From Acetobacter suratthaniensis (GTDB lineage Bacteria > Pseudomonadota > Alphaproteobacteria > Acetobacterales > Acetobacteraceae), in NCBI RefSeq assembly GCF_017377745.1, contig NZ_JAFVMG010000006.1, forward strand, positions 1 to 64,000: a stretch of DNA of 64,000 nucleotides, written 5' to 3'. A model generated the notes under the pieces. The model had not been told where the DNA came from. It searched no databases and worked only from the letters and a program-made list of their open reading frames with translations. Below, piece after piece: positions 9,080 through 17,827 of the stretch. How positions within the stretch are numbered: position 1 is the stretch's first letter; each line of letters begins with the position of its first letter. Both the position numbers and the translations under genes were made by a program.

Positions 9080-10065
9080 GTGATACGGGAGCGGAAACTC
9101 TCGTGCTGTCAGTCAAAAGCCGCACGAGAGAAATAACAGCACGCCCATCACGCACACTGGCGGCGTGGCTGGCCGGGCCGGTTTGGCTGGCTGGGGCTGC
9201 GCTGACATGGCTTTGGGCTGATGCAGACGACTTTCCCGCCACGACCGAGCTGGCTGTTTTTATGGCGGCTATCGGCCTTGTGTTGCTGGTCGCCGCAGCA
9301 ACCCGCCGTTTGCAGGCTCGTGCTCCGTGGGCGATTGCTCTGGGTGCCGGGCTTGGTGTGTGGGAAATTGTGCAGGCCAAGCTTTTACTACTGCCTCGGC
9401 CATTTTTCGGCACACCGCAGGATTTGCTTGATGTTTTTCTGACGGACTGGCCCAAGCTCGGTAATTCCCTTCTGCATTCTCTGTCCGTGCTGGCGGTGGG
9501 TTATACGGTTGGCTCCGTACTGGGGATTGCTGTTGGAATAGGTCTTGGTCGTTCAGCCCGTTTTCGCTATTGGGTCCACCCTGTTATGAGAATGCTGGGA
9601 CCGTTGCCACCGGTAGCGCTTTTGCCGCTAGCATTCGTGCTTATTCCGTCCAGTTGGGTGGCGGGAGAGGCCTTGATGGTTCTGGCTGCCCTGTTTCCCG
9701 TGGCCGTGTTGACATGGTCGGGTATCGCCGCCGTTGATCCCGCTTTGCATGACGTCGCGCGCACAATGGGGGCAGGGGAGCGCTTTCTTGTGTTCCGGGT
9801 GGCCTTGCCAGCGGCCATGCCGCAGATTTTTGTGGGGCTGTTCATGGGGCTTGTCGGTTCATTCGCCATGCTGGTGGTTGCCGAAATGCTGGGTGTTAAG
9901 GCAGGGCTTGGGTTCTATCTCCAATGGGCACAGGGCTGGGCCGCTTATCCTAATATGTACGCCGCTCTGCTTGTGATGTCTGTGATGTGCACAGGCCTCC
10001 TTACTCTCCTGTTCCTGCTCCGTGACAAGGTGCTGGTCTGGCAGAAGGATAGGCTCAAATGGTAA
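9076..10065 (+). CDS. ABC transporter permease (SsuC/TauC-type)
   Basis: A 329-residue inner-membrane protein. The C-terminal 210 residues form the BPD_transp_1 domain, with the ATPase-contacting EAA-like loop TMGAGERFLVFRVALPAAMPQ. The first 100 residues add two further hydrophobic segments (GPVWLAGAALTWLWA and LAVFMAAIGLVLLVAAA), an N-terminal extension beyond the usual size of about 260 residues. It overlaps the binding protein by ATGA and the ATPase gene by 7 bp. It forms the channel of the importer encoded at 8024-10841. Confidence 0.92.
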   Translation: MSDTGAETLVLSVKSRTREITARPSRTLAAWLAGPVWLAGAALTWLWADADDFPATTELAVFMAAIGLVLLVAAATRRLQARAPWAIALGAGLGVWEIVQAKLLLLPRPFFGTPQDLLDVFLTDWPKLGNSLLHSLSVLAVGYTVGSVLGIAVGIGLGRSARFRYWVHPVMRMLGPLPPVALLPLAFVLIPSSWVAGEALMVLAALFPVAVLTWSGIAAVDPALHDVARTMGAGERFLVFRVALPAAMPQIFVGLFMGLVGSFAMLVVAEMLGVKAGLGFYLQWAQGWAAYPNMYAALLVMSVMCTGLLTLLFLLRDKVLVWQKDRLKW

Positions 10066-10841
10066 GCACACAGAATAATCACGCGGGTGGTGGCCTGACA
10101 GTACATCTGGACACCATACATCACGGCTACAGGTTGGATGGTGCTTTTCGTCCCGTTCTTGACGCGTTGGATCTGCGGATTGAAGCGGGTGAATTCGTAG
10201 CGCTTCTGGGGCCATCAGGGTGCGGTAAATCCACGCTCCTACGTTTGATTGCAGGGCTGGAAGAGCCCGTATCGGGCTGGATCAGGGCAGATGGGCACCC
10301 TGTACGTGGGCCGGGGCCAGATCGTATTCTGATGTTCCAAGACCCGACATTATATCCTTGGCGCACGGTGTTTCAGAATGTCGCTCTGGCACAGGATATT
10401 ACTGGCAAGCATGATGCGGCGGCAGTTGATGCAGCTATACGGCTGGTTGGGTTGGATGGCTTTCGGGATGCCTGGCCTCACCAGCTTTCGGGGGGTATGG
10501 CCCAGCGTGTGGCGCTGGCGCGAGCACTCATTAACCAGCCACGTCTTTTGCTTCTGGATGAACCGCTTGGCAAGCTGGATGCCCTGACACGGCTGACACT
10601 TCAAACCGAATTGATGAATCTATGGAAAAAGCGCGGCTTTACGGCCGTCATGGTTACGCATGACGTGGATGAAGCGCTGTTTCTGGCAACCCGTGTCATC
10701 ACTCTAGGGGGGGCTGGGTCATCCGTTGTATTATCTGACATAGCCATTGATGAAAAACAGCCGAGAGATCGTGATAGTCCACGCATGATTGATCTGCGTC
10801 GCCGTATTCTGGAACAACTGGGCTTCCCGCCGCTCACCTGA
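10059..10841 (+). CDS. ABC transporter ATP-binding protein (SsuB/TauB-type)
   Basis: A 260-residue ABC ATPase. Walker A is GPSGCGKST, the Q-loop MFQDPTLYPWRTV, the signature LSGGMAQRVALARAL, Walker B LLLLDEPLGKLD and the switch histidine VTHDVDEA. All are intact, so the subunit should be active. The pattern matches NitT/TauT/SsuB importers, agreeing with the binding protein and permease upstream. It overlaps the permease gene by 7 bp; the next gene starts 44 bp later and is probably in the same operon. Confidence 0.95.
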   Translation: MVSTQNNHAGGGLTVHLDTIHHGYRLDGAFRPVLDALDLRIEAGEFVALLGPSGCGKSTLLRLIAGLEEPVSGWIRADGHPVRGPGPDRILMFQDPTLYPWRTVFQNVALAQDITGKHDAAAVDAAIRLVGLDGFRDAWPHQLSGGMAQRVALARALINQPRLLLLDEPLGKLDALTRLTLQTELMNLWKKRGFTAVMVTHDVDEALFLATRVITLGGAGSSVVLSDIAIDEKQPRDRDSPRMIDLRRRILEQLGFPPLT

Positions 10842-10885
10842 AGGGAGCAGGTTGGAAAAGCCTTCGATCTAAGGCAGATTTTATC

Positions 10886-12037
10886 ATGGATGGTGCATAT
10901 TCTCTCCCTCATTATGCAGGGGCGGATCAGGCGGATGCTCTTGCCAGACATTTTGCGCAGCATGCGGCGGAACACGACCGTAATGGCGAGATCAGTTTTA
11001 ATAATCTGGCATCGTTGCGTGCTGCCGGGCTTTTGGGGCTGGCTATTCCGCAAGAGCAGGGTGGGCTGGGGGCTGATCTACGCCGTGTCGCCGATATCGT
11101 CGCACGTATTGCGCGAGGAGATCCCTCAACCGCCCTGATTTTTGCCATGCAGTGCATTCATAGCGTGGGCGTTGCAGGGTCGCCTCTGTGGCCGCAGGAT
11201 GTGCGTGCGGAAGTCCTGCGCTCGGTTTTGCAGGATGGTGCGCTGATCAATGCCCTGCGCGTAGAGCCCGATCTGGGCACGCCCGCACGGGGGGGTGTAC
11301 CAGCCACACGGGTGCGCTACAGTCAGGGGCGCTGGCTTCTTTCGGGGAGAAAGATTTTTTCTACCGGTTCCTCTGCCTTGTCATGGGGTATTGTCTGGGG
11401 TGCCACTCAGGAAGACACACCACGGATTGGCCAAGTGCTCGTTCCGCTTACAAGCCCCGGTGTGCGGATTGAAAAAAGCTGGCACCAGTTAGGTATGCGC
11501 GCCAGTGGGAGCGATACCGTGATTTTTGAGGATGTGGAAATACCCGAACGCTACCTGATCGGTTTTGATGCCCCACCGGGGGTAGAGCGCGAAACATCTG
11601 CTCTGGCATTATGGCATGCCATCATTGTCCCGGCACTTTATAACGCTATTGCTGTCTCTGCCCGGGACTGGCTCGTTAGTTTTTTGAAAAACCGCGTGCC
11701 GAGTGGATTGGGTAAACCATTATCCAGCCTGCCGCGCTTTCATGCTGTTATGGGCGAAATTGATGGCTGGCTTTTAAGTAATGAAGTACTCCTTGCCCAC
11801 GGCGTTGAACTAGGCGGGAACGAAAGCGATCTGGCTAAAGGGCGTCAGATCAAAAGACTGGTAACGGAAAACGCGATAGCTGCAGTCGCACGAGCGGTTG
11901 AAGTAACGGGCAATCCGGGCTTAAGCCAGAATAACCCCTTGGAACGGCACTACCGTGACGTGCTGTGCGGTCGCATTCATACACCTCAGGCAGATGTCGT
12001 GCTTGAGCAAGTAGGGCGGCGCGCCTTTGAGGCGTGA
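10886..12037 (+). CDS. Acyl-CoA dehydrogenase-fold flavoprotein, SfnB/DszC-like
   Basis: A 383-residue protein with the three-part acyl-CoA dehydrogenase fold: N-terminal helical domain (ASLRAAGLLGLAIPQEQGGLGA), middle beta domain (LSGRKIFSTGSSALSWGIV, WHQLGMRASGSDTVIFEDVEIP) and C-terminal helices. There is no clear catalytic Glu of true acyl-CoA dehydrogenases, and the sequence looks like the SfnB/DszC group, in which reduced flavin and O2 attack organosulfur compounds. It lies 44 bp after the importer ATPase and before an FMN monooxygenase, a pairing seen in sulfur-starvation clusters. The substrate remains unknown. Confidence 0.85.
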   Translation: MDGAYSLPHYAGADQADALARHFAQHAAEHDRNGEISFNNLASLRAAGLLGLAIPQEQGGLGADLRRVADIVARIARGDPSTALIFAMQCIHSVGVAGSPLWPQDVRAEVLRSVLQDGALINALRVEPDLGTPARGGVPATRVRYSQGRWLLSGRKIFSTGSSALSWGIVWGATQEDTPRIGQVLVPLTSPGVRIEKSWHQLGMRASGSDTVIFEDVEIPERYLIGFDAPPGVERETSALALWHAIIVPALYNAIAVSARDWLVSFLKNRVPSGLGKPLSSLPRFHAVMGEIDGWLLSNEVLLAHGVELGGNESDLAKGRQIKRLVTENAIAAVARAVEVTGNPGLSQNNPLERHYRDVLCGRIHTPQADVVLEQVGRRAFEA

Positions 12038-12075
12038 CTGGGCATTGGTTTAGGGTAGTGCTTGCCCTTTCATGA

Positions 12076-12089
12076 TTGATCGCAATCAA
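12076..12089. promoter_or_regulatory. Perfect FNR/FixK-type box (TTGAT-N4-ATCAA)
   Basis: The intergenic sequence contains TTGATCGCAATCAA, an exact match to the FNR/FixK/Anr consensus TTGAT-N4-ATCAA, extended by further dyad symmetry to 8-bp arms (12073-12092). Its centre is about 85 bp before the ATG of the FMN monooxygenase at 12168, which would allow a class II position near -41.5 with a 5' leader of about 44 bp. The site is seen directly; binding by an FNR-type regulator is inferred. Confidence 0.6.
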
Positions 12090-12167
12090 TCACTTTTCCC
12101 TTATTTTATTTTCCGTAAAAACAAAGTGTTTTAGAAAAAATACTGTTTTTTATGGGAAATAGAATCA

Positions 12168-13523
12168 ATGACATTCCATGACCGAAAACCGCGCCCGCAT
12201 CTTGTGCTGGGCGCGTATCTCAGTGGCGCGGCGACTAATGGTGACGCATGGCGACAGCCAGAGGATGATATTGACGCAGACACCGATTTTTCTCGTTACG
12301 CTCACTACGTCAAAATTCTCGAAGAAGGAAAATTCGATAGTCTGTTCCTGTATGACAATGTCATTCCTGTAGCTGATACGACAACGCTTGAATACAACAC
12401 AGGGTTCCCCCGCTGGGATACATTTACGCTTCTTGCCGGTCTTGCCGTAGCATCGCGCCATATTGGTCTGATCGGTACGGCTAGCACAACGTTTAACGAA
12501 CCTTACAATATTGCCCGTAAGGTCTTGTCGCTTCACCATCTCAGCGGCGGTCGTGCAGGCTGGAATGTGGTGACAGCAACAGGCGGCGGTGAAAATTTTA
12601 ACCTGCCCAGCCATATGAACCATGCAGAACGCTACAGTCGAGCTCAGGAGTTTTATGATGTTGTTGCAGGGCTGTGGAGAACAGTTTCCCCTGAAGCCCT
12701 TGTAAGGGACAAGCAGAGTGGGCAATGGGCTGACCCTTCGCGTATTACGCCACTTAATCACAAAGGTCGTTATTTTTCCGTCAAAGGACCGCTGAACACG
12801 CCTCCGCCTACCCGTACGGCAGGTTTTCCGGTTATTGCTCAGGCAGGTTCATCTGAAGATGGACGCGATCTGGCCGCACGGATTGGTGAAGTAATTTTTA
12901 CGGCTGAATATGATCTGAAAGAGGCTATTGCTTTCCGCCAGGACATTCTGGCCCGTGCTGCGTATTACGAGCGCGGAGCTGATCATATTCGTATTCTTCC
13001 CGGGCTTGCTCCTATTGTGGGTCGCACATCAGAGGAAGCACAGGAAAAGCTCGGCCGTTATCTGTCTTATCTTGACCAAGAGGAAACCCTGCGAGCTTTC
13101 GCAAATTATGCCAGTCTGGGAATAGATCTGGCATCATGGCCACGCGGGCAAGCCATTATCCTGCCTGATACGTTGGCGCAAACCAATAGTCATAAAAGCC
13201 GCCAAAGCCTGATTGCCCGCTGGATAAGGGAGCAGGCTCCGACACCGGATGATGTGCTGCGCTTTTTCAATCGTGGTGGTCACAGACTGCTGGCGGGTAC
13301 GCCGACAGATATAGCGGATCATGTTCAGGAATGGTTCGAAGCCGGAGCGGTGGACGGATTTAATATCATGTTCACATCGGCTCCAACAGGGATCGAGGAT
13401 TTCGTTCGCCTTGTCGTTCCTGAGTTACAGAAACGTGGTGTTTTCAAAAAAGATTATCTGGGATCTGGTCTTCGTAAAAATCTTGGACTGCCCAACGCTC
13501 TCAACATTCAGAACAATTCCTGA
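12168..13523 (+). CDS. FMN-dependent monooxygenase, NtaA/SnaA/DszA (LLM) family
   Basis: A 451-residue luciferase-like monooxygenase. It contains the family block LHHLSGGRAGWNVVTATGGGENFNL split around residue 130, the N-terminal PHLVLGAYLSGAATNGDAWRQ and the flavin-site FPVIAQAGSSEDGRDLAAR. NtaA/DszA-type enzymes use FMNH2 from a separate reductase and O2 to cleave C-N or C-S bonds. A flavin reductase-like gene is present at 41075 but is not adjacent. The gene starts 130 bp after the SfnB-like gene and has its own FNR-type box upstream, so it may be a second transcription unit under oxygen-responsive control. Confidence 0.9.
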   Translation: MTFHDRKPRPHLVLGAYLSGAATNGDAWRQPEDDIDADTDFSRYAHYVKILEEGKFDSLFLYDNVIPVADTTTLEYNTGFPRWDTFTLLAGLAVASRHIGLIGTASTTFNEPYNIARKVLSLHHLSGGRAGWNVVTATGGGENFNLPSHMNHAERYSRAQEFYDVVAGLWRTVSPEALVRDKQSGQWADPSRITPLNHKGRYFSVKGPLNTPPPTRTAGFPVIAQAGSSEDGRDLAARIGEVIFTAEYDLKEAIAFRQDILARAAYYERGADHIRILPGLAPIVGRTSEEAQEKLGRYLSYLDQEETLRAFANYASLGIDLASWPRGQAIILPDTLAQTNSHKSRQSLIARWIREQAPTPDDVLRFFNRGGHRLLAGTPTDIADHVQEWFEAGAVDGFNIMFTSAPTGIEDFVRLVVPELQKRGVFKKDYLGSGLRKNLGLPNALNIQNNS

Positions 13524-13564
13524 CGCGTGCGCTTTGTGTGCAGGATTTAAATAAAGGATAGGTT

Positions 13565-15919
13565 ATGGCACGCTCAGCTTGGCGTTTCTCTGAAAAACCG
13601 GCCCCTGTTTACTGGCTACCCCTATTTTTTTCACTTGGTTGCACAACCGCTTTGCATGGTGTGGCATCGGCTGCGGTGTCCGCTGATGAAACCCACGAGC
13701 ATGCCGAGCATGAACATGTAAGCCACGAGCATATCGGGCATGAACATGTGGCCTCTGAACCGGCGACACACCATCATGCAGCCCATACGGCAGGGCATGG
13801 CACGGCGCAACCAGCAGGGCATGGCGCGGAGCACGACAGTTCAGCCCATGCAGGCCATACACCGCCGGGTGATATAAATGCCAGAGAGCAGGAAGATATT
13901 CTGGTACATCACCATCGCTCCAGTAAGGTTGAAGCCGCATGGAAGGTGCTGCGTACGATCCCTGGCGCGACCAACATTATTGATTCGAAAGATACTGCAA
14001 AACGCAGCAATGCAACCAATGCAGATATTTTCAAATTTCAGCCCGGCCTTTATGCGCAGGCAGCTTGCGGTGGGGATGATCTACGTATTTCATCGCGCGG
14101 CTCTGGCGTGCAGGATGGGGTTTCCGCTACCCGTTGGGGGATCATGTTCTTTTTTGATGGCCTGCCGATTACCACGGTTGCAGGTGCGGTCAATGAACTG
14201 ATGGAGCCGCTGGGCATTCAGTACACGGAAGTTCTGCGTGGCGGCAGCGCTCTCGATATGGGGGGAACACAGCAGGGCGGAGCGATCAATTTCATTACCA
14301 AAACCGGGTATGATGCGGATCGCTATCAAGCGCGTGTTGAAGCGGGTAGCTTTGGTTATGTCAAAGAGCAGCTCAGCTCTGGCGGTGTTTATGGTAAGAA
14401 CGATTATTATATCAGTGTGACCAATTCTTATCGGGGTGGATATCAGAACAATACGCAGGCCGATAGTTTTGGGATTAACGCCAATTACGGCTTTAAATTT
14501 AATGATTCTGTTGATACACGCTTCTTCTTTCGGTATCGGCAGACGCGGGAAGGATATCCGGGCTATCTTACCCGCGATCAGATTGCGCAGGATCCGCGTC
14601 AATATCAGAAGGGTTACAGCTACTCGCATACTCTTGAGCCCGGTAGCTATTTTATCGGTAACAAGACAACCGTGCGTTTTGATGATGCGTCAAAGCTGAC
14701 TGTCGGCTTTGATTACCAGAATACGCCCATGGATCACCGTTGGCCTGCATATCAGCTTGTTTACGGTCTGCAGAACGCATCAACCATGATAGATTATACC
14801 CGTGAGGATACGTTGTTTTCACGGCATGATACAACGCATGTTGGTGTTTATACGACGAGTATTCTGGATCTGTATGAAGATATCAAGGTCGCGGGAAATG
14901 CCGCCGGTGTCGCTGCATATGGCAAATATGGTTTGAGAACTGGTGATAATATTGCCCATTACAACTGGGGTGGAAGCACAACCACATTTCATATCAGTAA
15001 TGAATATGAGCTCTTCCATAATTTCTTTGTTACGGCAGCTGGCGCGCTAACCTATGCACCACGCGATATATCCATTTCCTATCCTACGACATCTAGCTTG
15101 AGCACATCGTCCCTTTATTTTCAGCCGCGTGCGGCATTTCGTTATCTTATAAACAAGGATTTTCAGTTTTATGGCAGCGTAACCAGAGGGGCAGAACCGC
15201 AGTCGAACTGGCGTTATCAGTCAGGCTCCGTGTTTACCTCTGGTGCGGCCACTGGACTGGTCTCCGGGTTTACCGACGTCAAACCCACGACGGCCACGAC
15301 ATTTGAGGTTGGTATGGAAGGTAAATGGCTTTCTACTGATTGGAGCCTGACTTACTACCATGCGGCCATACGGAATGAACTCCTGACTGTCATTACGCCT
15401 GAATCACAGGCAACCAATACGACGATTACGGCCAACGCAACGCCCACGACACATCAGGGGGTGGAACTTTCGACTCATTCAGTACTGTACAACTGGTCTG
15501 GTGGGGTACTATCGTTAAGGCAGGCTTATACGTATCAGGATAATCGGTTTAATAATGATCCCCGTTTTGGTCAGAACAGGCTTCCTGGTATTCCTGAGCA
15601 TTTTTATCAGGGTCAGGTACATCTGGATCTGAAAAGCGGGCCGTATTTTGCCTTCGATACGCAGGTTTCCTCGGCGGTTGAGGCATCGTATGATAATAAT
15701 TACAAATCTGCGGCGTATCATATCTTTAATGCTCAGCTTGGTTATCAGTGGCCGGGCAAGCATCGGATGGTCTATTTAGATCTACATAATCTTGCCAATA
15801 CACACTATGCAACTGCTGTTATTCCGACTTATACGGTTAAGCCGGGTACACAGGCTGCAACTATGCTGCCCGGCGATGGGTTTGGCATATTTGCCGGAAT
15901 AGACATTGGTTTTAATTGA
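13565..15919 (+). CDS. TonB-dependent outer-membrane receptor with His-rich N-terminal extension
   Basis: A 784-residue receptor. After a signal peptide (about residues 1-40) comes a histidine-rich stretch, residues 44-98, with 17 His in 55 residues, many as HEH repeats. A probable TonB box (EDILV, about residues 111-115) is followed by HHH, then the plug domain (FQPGLYAQAACGGDDLRISSRGSGVQDG, split here as the FecA-like plug; GGSALDMGGTQQGGAINFITK) and a 22-strand barrel ending in Phe-Asn. Such His-rich leaders occur in metal (Zn, Ni, Cu) receptors. AAAGGA precedes the ATG. It sits between an FMN monooxygenase and D-lactate dehydrogenase, so it probably imports the substrate of this cluster or a metal complex. 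Confidence 0.9.
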   Translation: MARSAWRFSEKPAPVYWLPLFFSLGCTTALHGVASAAVSADETHEHAEHEHVSHEHIGHEHVASEPATHHHAAHTAGHGTAQPAGHGAEHDSSAHAGHTPPGDINAREQEDILVHHHRSSKVEAAWKVLRTIPGATNIIDSKDTAKRSNATNADIFKFQPGLYAQAACGGDDLRISSRGSGVQDGVSATRWGIMFFFDGLPITTVAGAVNELMEPLGIQYTEVLRGGSALDMGGTQQGGAINFITKTGYDADRYQARVEAGSFGYVKEQLSSGGVYGKNDYYISVTNSYRGGYQNNTQADSFGINANYGFKFNDSVDTRFFFRYRQTREGYPGYLTRDQIAQDPRQYQKGYSYSHTLEPGSYFIGNKTTVRFDDASKLTVGFDYQNTPMDHRWPAYQLVYGLQNASTMIDYTREDTLFSRHDTTHVGVYTTSILDLYEDIKVAGNAAGVAAYGKYGLRTGDNIAHYNWGGSTTTFHISNEYELFHNFFVTAAGALTYAPRDISISYPTTSSLSTSSLYFQPRAAFRYLINKDFQFYGSVTRGAEPQSNWRYQSGSVFTSGAATGLVSGFTDVKPTTATTFEVGMEGKWLSTDWSLTYYHAAIRNELLTVITPESQATNTTITANATPTTHQGVELSTHSVLYNWSGGVLSLRQAYTYQDNRFNNDPRFGQNRLPGIPEHFYQGQVHLDLKSGPYFAFDTQVSSAVEASYDNNYKSAAYHIFNAQLGYQWPGKHRMVYLDLHNLANTHYATAVIPTYTVKPGTQAATMLPGDGFGIFAGIDIGFN

Positions 15920-15928
15920 GAAGTGTAA

Positions 15929-17650
15929 ATGAATAACGTCAGCCTCTCCTCGAATAGTTATCAGATCAAACTTTTACTAACGCAGTTGCGCACTGTGGTT
16001 GGAGAGCGGGATGTTCTGAGTGCTGAACGCGATATGGCCTTTTATACTAGGGGCATGCGTTTTGGCCGGGGAGAGGCGCAGGCGGTTGTGCTGCCGCGCA
16101 CGCTGCTTACCCTGTGGCGGGTATTGCAGAGCTGTGTTGAGCATGATGTCATTGTGCTGATGCAGGCCGCCAAAACTGGCGTGACAGGGGGCTCTACCCC
16201 CTATGGGTCTGATTATGACAGGCCGGTTGTGGTTGTCAGTACCCGGCATCTGGCGGGTGTGCAGGTTATTGATGAGGCTCGTCAGGTTATTGCTTTTCCC
16301 GGCTCCACACTGACAGAACTGGAAAATGCGCTCAGGCCGCTGGGTAAGGAGCCGCATTCGGTTATTGGCTCGTCCTGTATCGGGGCTTCGGTTGTAGGGG
16401 GAATTTGCAATAATTCTGGAGGCTCTTTGGTGCGACGTGGCCCGGCCTTTACGGAAAAATCGCTTTTCGCACAGATCGACGCCGATGGTCAGTTGAAGCT
16501 GATTAATAATCTGGGTATTGCTTTGGGCGACTCTCCTGAAGAAATCCTGAGCAATCTTGTTGCCGGTACCTATACAGCAGGCCATGCGCCAGATTGGAAC
16601 GGGCGGATATGGGCAAGCGATTATGCAGATAAGCTGCGTGATGTTTCAGCCGATAGTCCCGCGCGCTATAATGGCGACCCTGACTATTTATGCGAAAGCG
16701 CGGGTTGTGCTGGAAAACTGGCGGTTTTTGCCGTGCGGTTGCCGACATTTGACGCATCACCCAAAACTACCACATTTTATATTGGCTCCAATAGTGAGGC
16801 GGATCTGGTTGCTTTGCGCCGATCGCTACTGCAAAAACTGTCACGCCTGCCCATTCAAGCTGAATATATTCATCGTAATGCTTTTGATCTGACATTGCGT
16901 TACGCCAAGCATGTTTATAAAGCGATCCGCCGTTTTGGCCCCGAGCGCCTGCCTGATCTGATTATGCGTAAAGCACAGATTGAAAAATATATCAGGGCAA
17001 CCCGTATCCTTCCCGCCAATACGCTTGATATTGTGATACAACTACGCAACAGGTTGACGCCCCATGGCTTACCCAAGCGGCTAGCTGCCTACCGGACGCG
17101 CTTTGAACATCACCTGATGATCAAAACGGATAAGGAAGACGCCACGGAAATACACGCCCTGTTGCAAGAACACCTTAACCAGGACAGCAGTGCTTTTTTT
17201 GAATGCACTCAAGATGAGGCGCGTGACGCTTTTCTGCTACGGTTTAGCGTGGGCGCATGTACGCTAAATTACTGCGAAGCTCACGGCATTGATACCGATG
17301 AAAGGCTTGTCGCTTTCGATGTGGCTTTGCGTAGAAACGACCCACACTGGCGGTTGACACTGCCAGAGGCTTTGCGTGAACAGGTTTTGCTGGAATCCTG
17401 TTGCGGTCATTTTTTCTGCTTCGTCAATCATCAGGATTATATTCTTAAACCCGGTTACGATCCCGCCGAATTTAAATGTCAGGTTATGGTATATCTAAAC
17501 GAGCGGGGGGCTCGTTACCCGGCAGAACATAATGTGGGGCATCTGTATCAGGCCGCGCCTGACTATGTTCAGCAGATGAAGGCGCTTGATCCAACAAACA
17601 GCTTTAACCCTGGAATAGGTAAGACAAGCCGTAAAAAATTCTGGGCTTAA
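15929..17650 (+). CDS. dld: Quinone-dependent D-lactate dehydrogenase
   Basis: A 573-residue protein closely resembling E. coli Dld throughout. The FAD-binding half has LMQAAKTGVTGGSTPYG and the highly conserved VIGSSCIGASVVGGICNNSG; the C-terminal membrane-binding/cap half has HHLMIKTDKED, CCGHFFCFVNHQDYILK, YPAEHNVGHLYQA and the terminal DPTNSFNPGIGKTS. It oxidises D-lactate to pyruvate at the cytoplasmic face and passes electrons to ubiquinone. It starts 10 bp after the TonB receptor stop, so the two are likely co-transcribed. Its presence in an uptake/oxidation cluster is unusual and may mean that the pathway releases D-lactate or a related 2-hydroxy acid. Confidence 0.95.
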   Translation: MNNVSLSSNSYQIKLLLTQLRTVVGERDVLSAERDMAFYTRGMRFGRGEAQAVVLPRTLLTLWRVLQSCVEHDVIVLMQAAKTGVTGGSTPYGSDYDRPVVVVSTRHLAGVQVIDEARQVIAFPGSTLTELENALRPLGKEPHSVIGSSCIGASVVGGICNNSGGSLVRRGPAFTEKSLFAQIDADGQLKLINNLGIALGDSPEEILSNLVAGTYTAGHAPDWNGRIWASDYADKLRDVSADSPARYNGDPDYLCESAGCAGKLAVFAVRLPTFDASPKTTTFYIGSNSEADLVALRRSLLQKLSRLPIQAEYIHRNAFDLTLRYAKHVYKAIRRFGPERLPDLIMRKAQIEKYIRATRILPANTLDIVIQLRNRLTPHGLPKRLAAYRTRFEHHLMIKTDKEDATEIHALLQEHLNQDSSAFFECTQDEARDAFLLRFSVGACTLNYCEAHGIDTDERLVAFDVALRRNDPHWRLTLPEALREQVLLESCCGHFFCFVNHQDYILKPGYDPAEFKCQVMVYLNERGARYPAEHNVGHLYQAAPDYVQQMKALDPTNSFNPGIGKTSRKKFWA

Positions 17651-17669
17651 TGCCGCTTAAAAACTTGAG

Positions 17670-17725
17670 CCTTCCTCATCGCTGGTTTTGATCTTTCTGC
17701 TTTGACCATTGCTGCATGAGGAAGG
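17670..17725. repeat. 10-bp inverted repeat with 36-nt spacer between dld and the dioxygenase gene
   Basis: CCTTCCTCAT at 17670-17679 is repeated as its exact reverse complement ATGAGGAAGG at 17716-17725. The spacer is too long for a simple intrinsic terminator and no T-run follows. It may be a looped operator, an RNA stem or chance. Confidence 0.35.
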
Positions 17726-17827
17726 AAAATCCCTGATCTGAAACAGCTCAGGACAGAAGCCGTAAAACTGGTAGAAACGGAACATATTCCGTGCGGGAAT
17801 CATTTTCGGCTTACCCAACCAGTTCCG

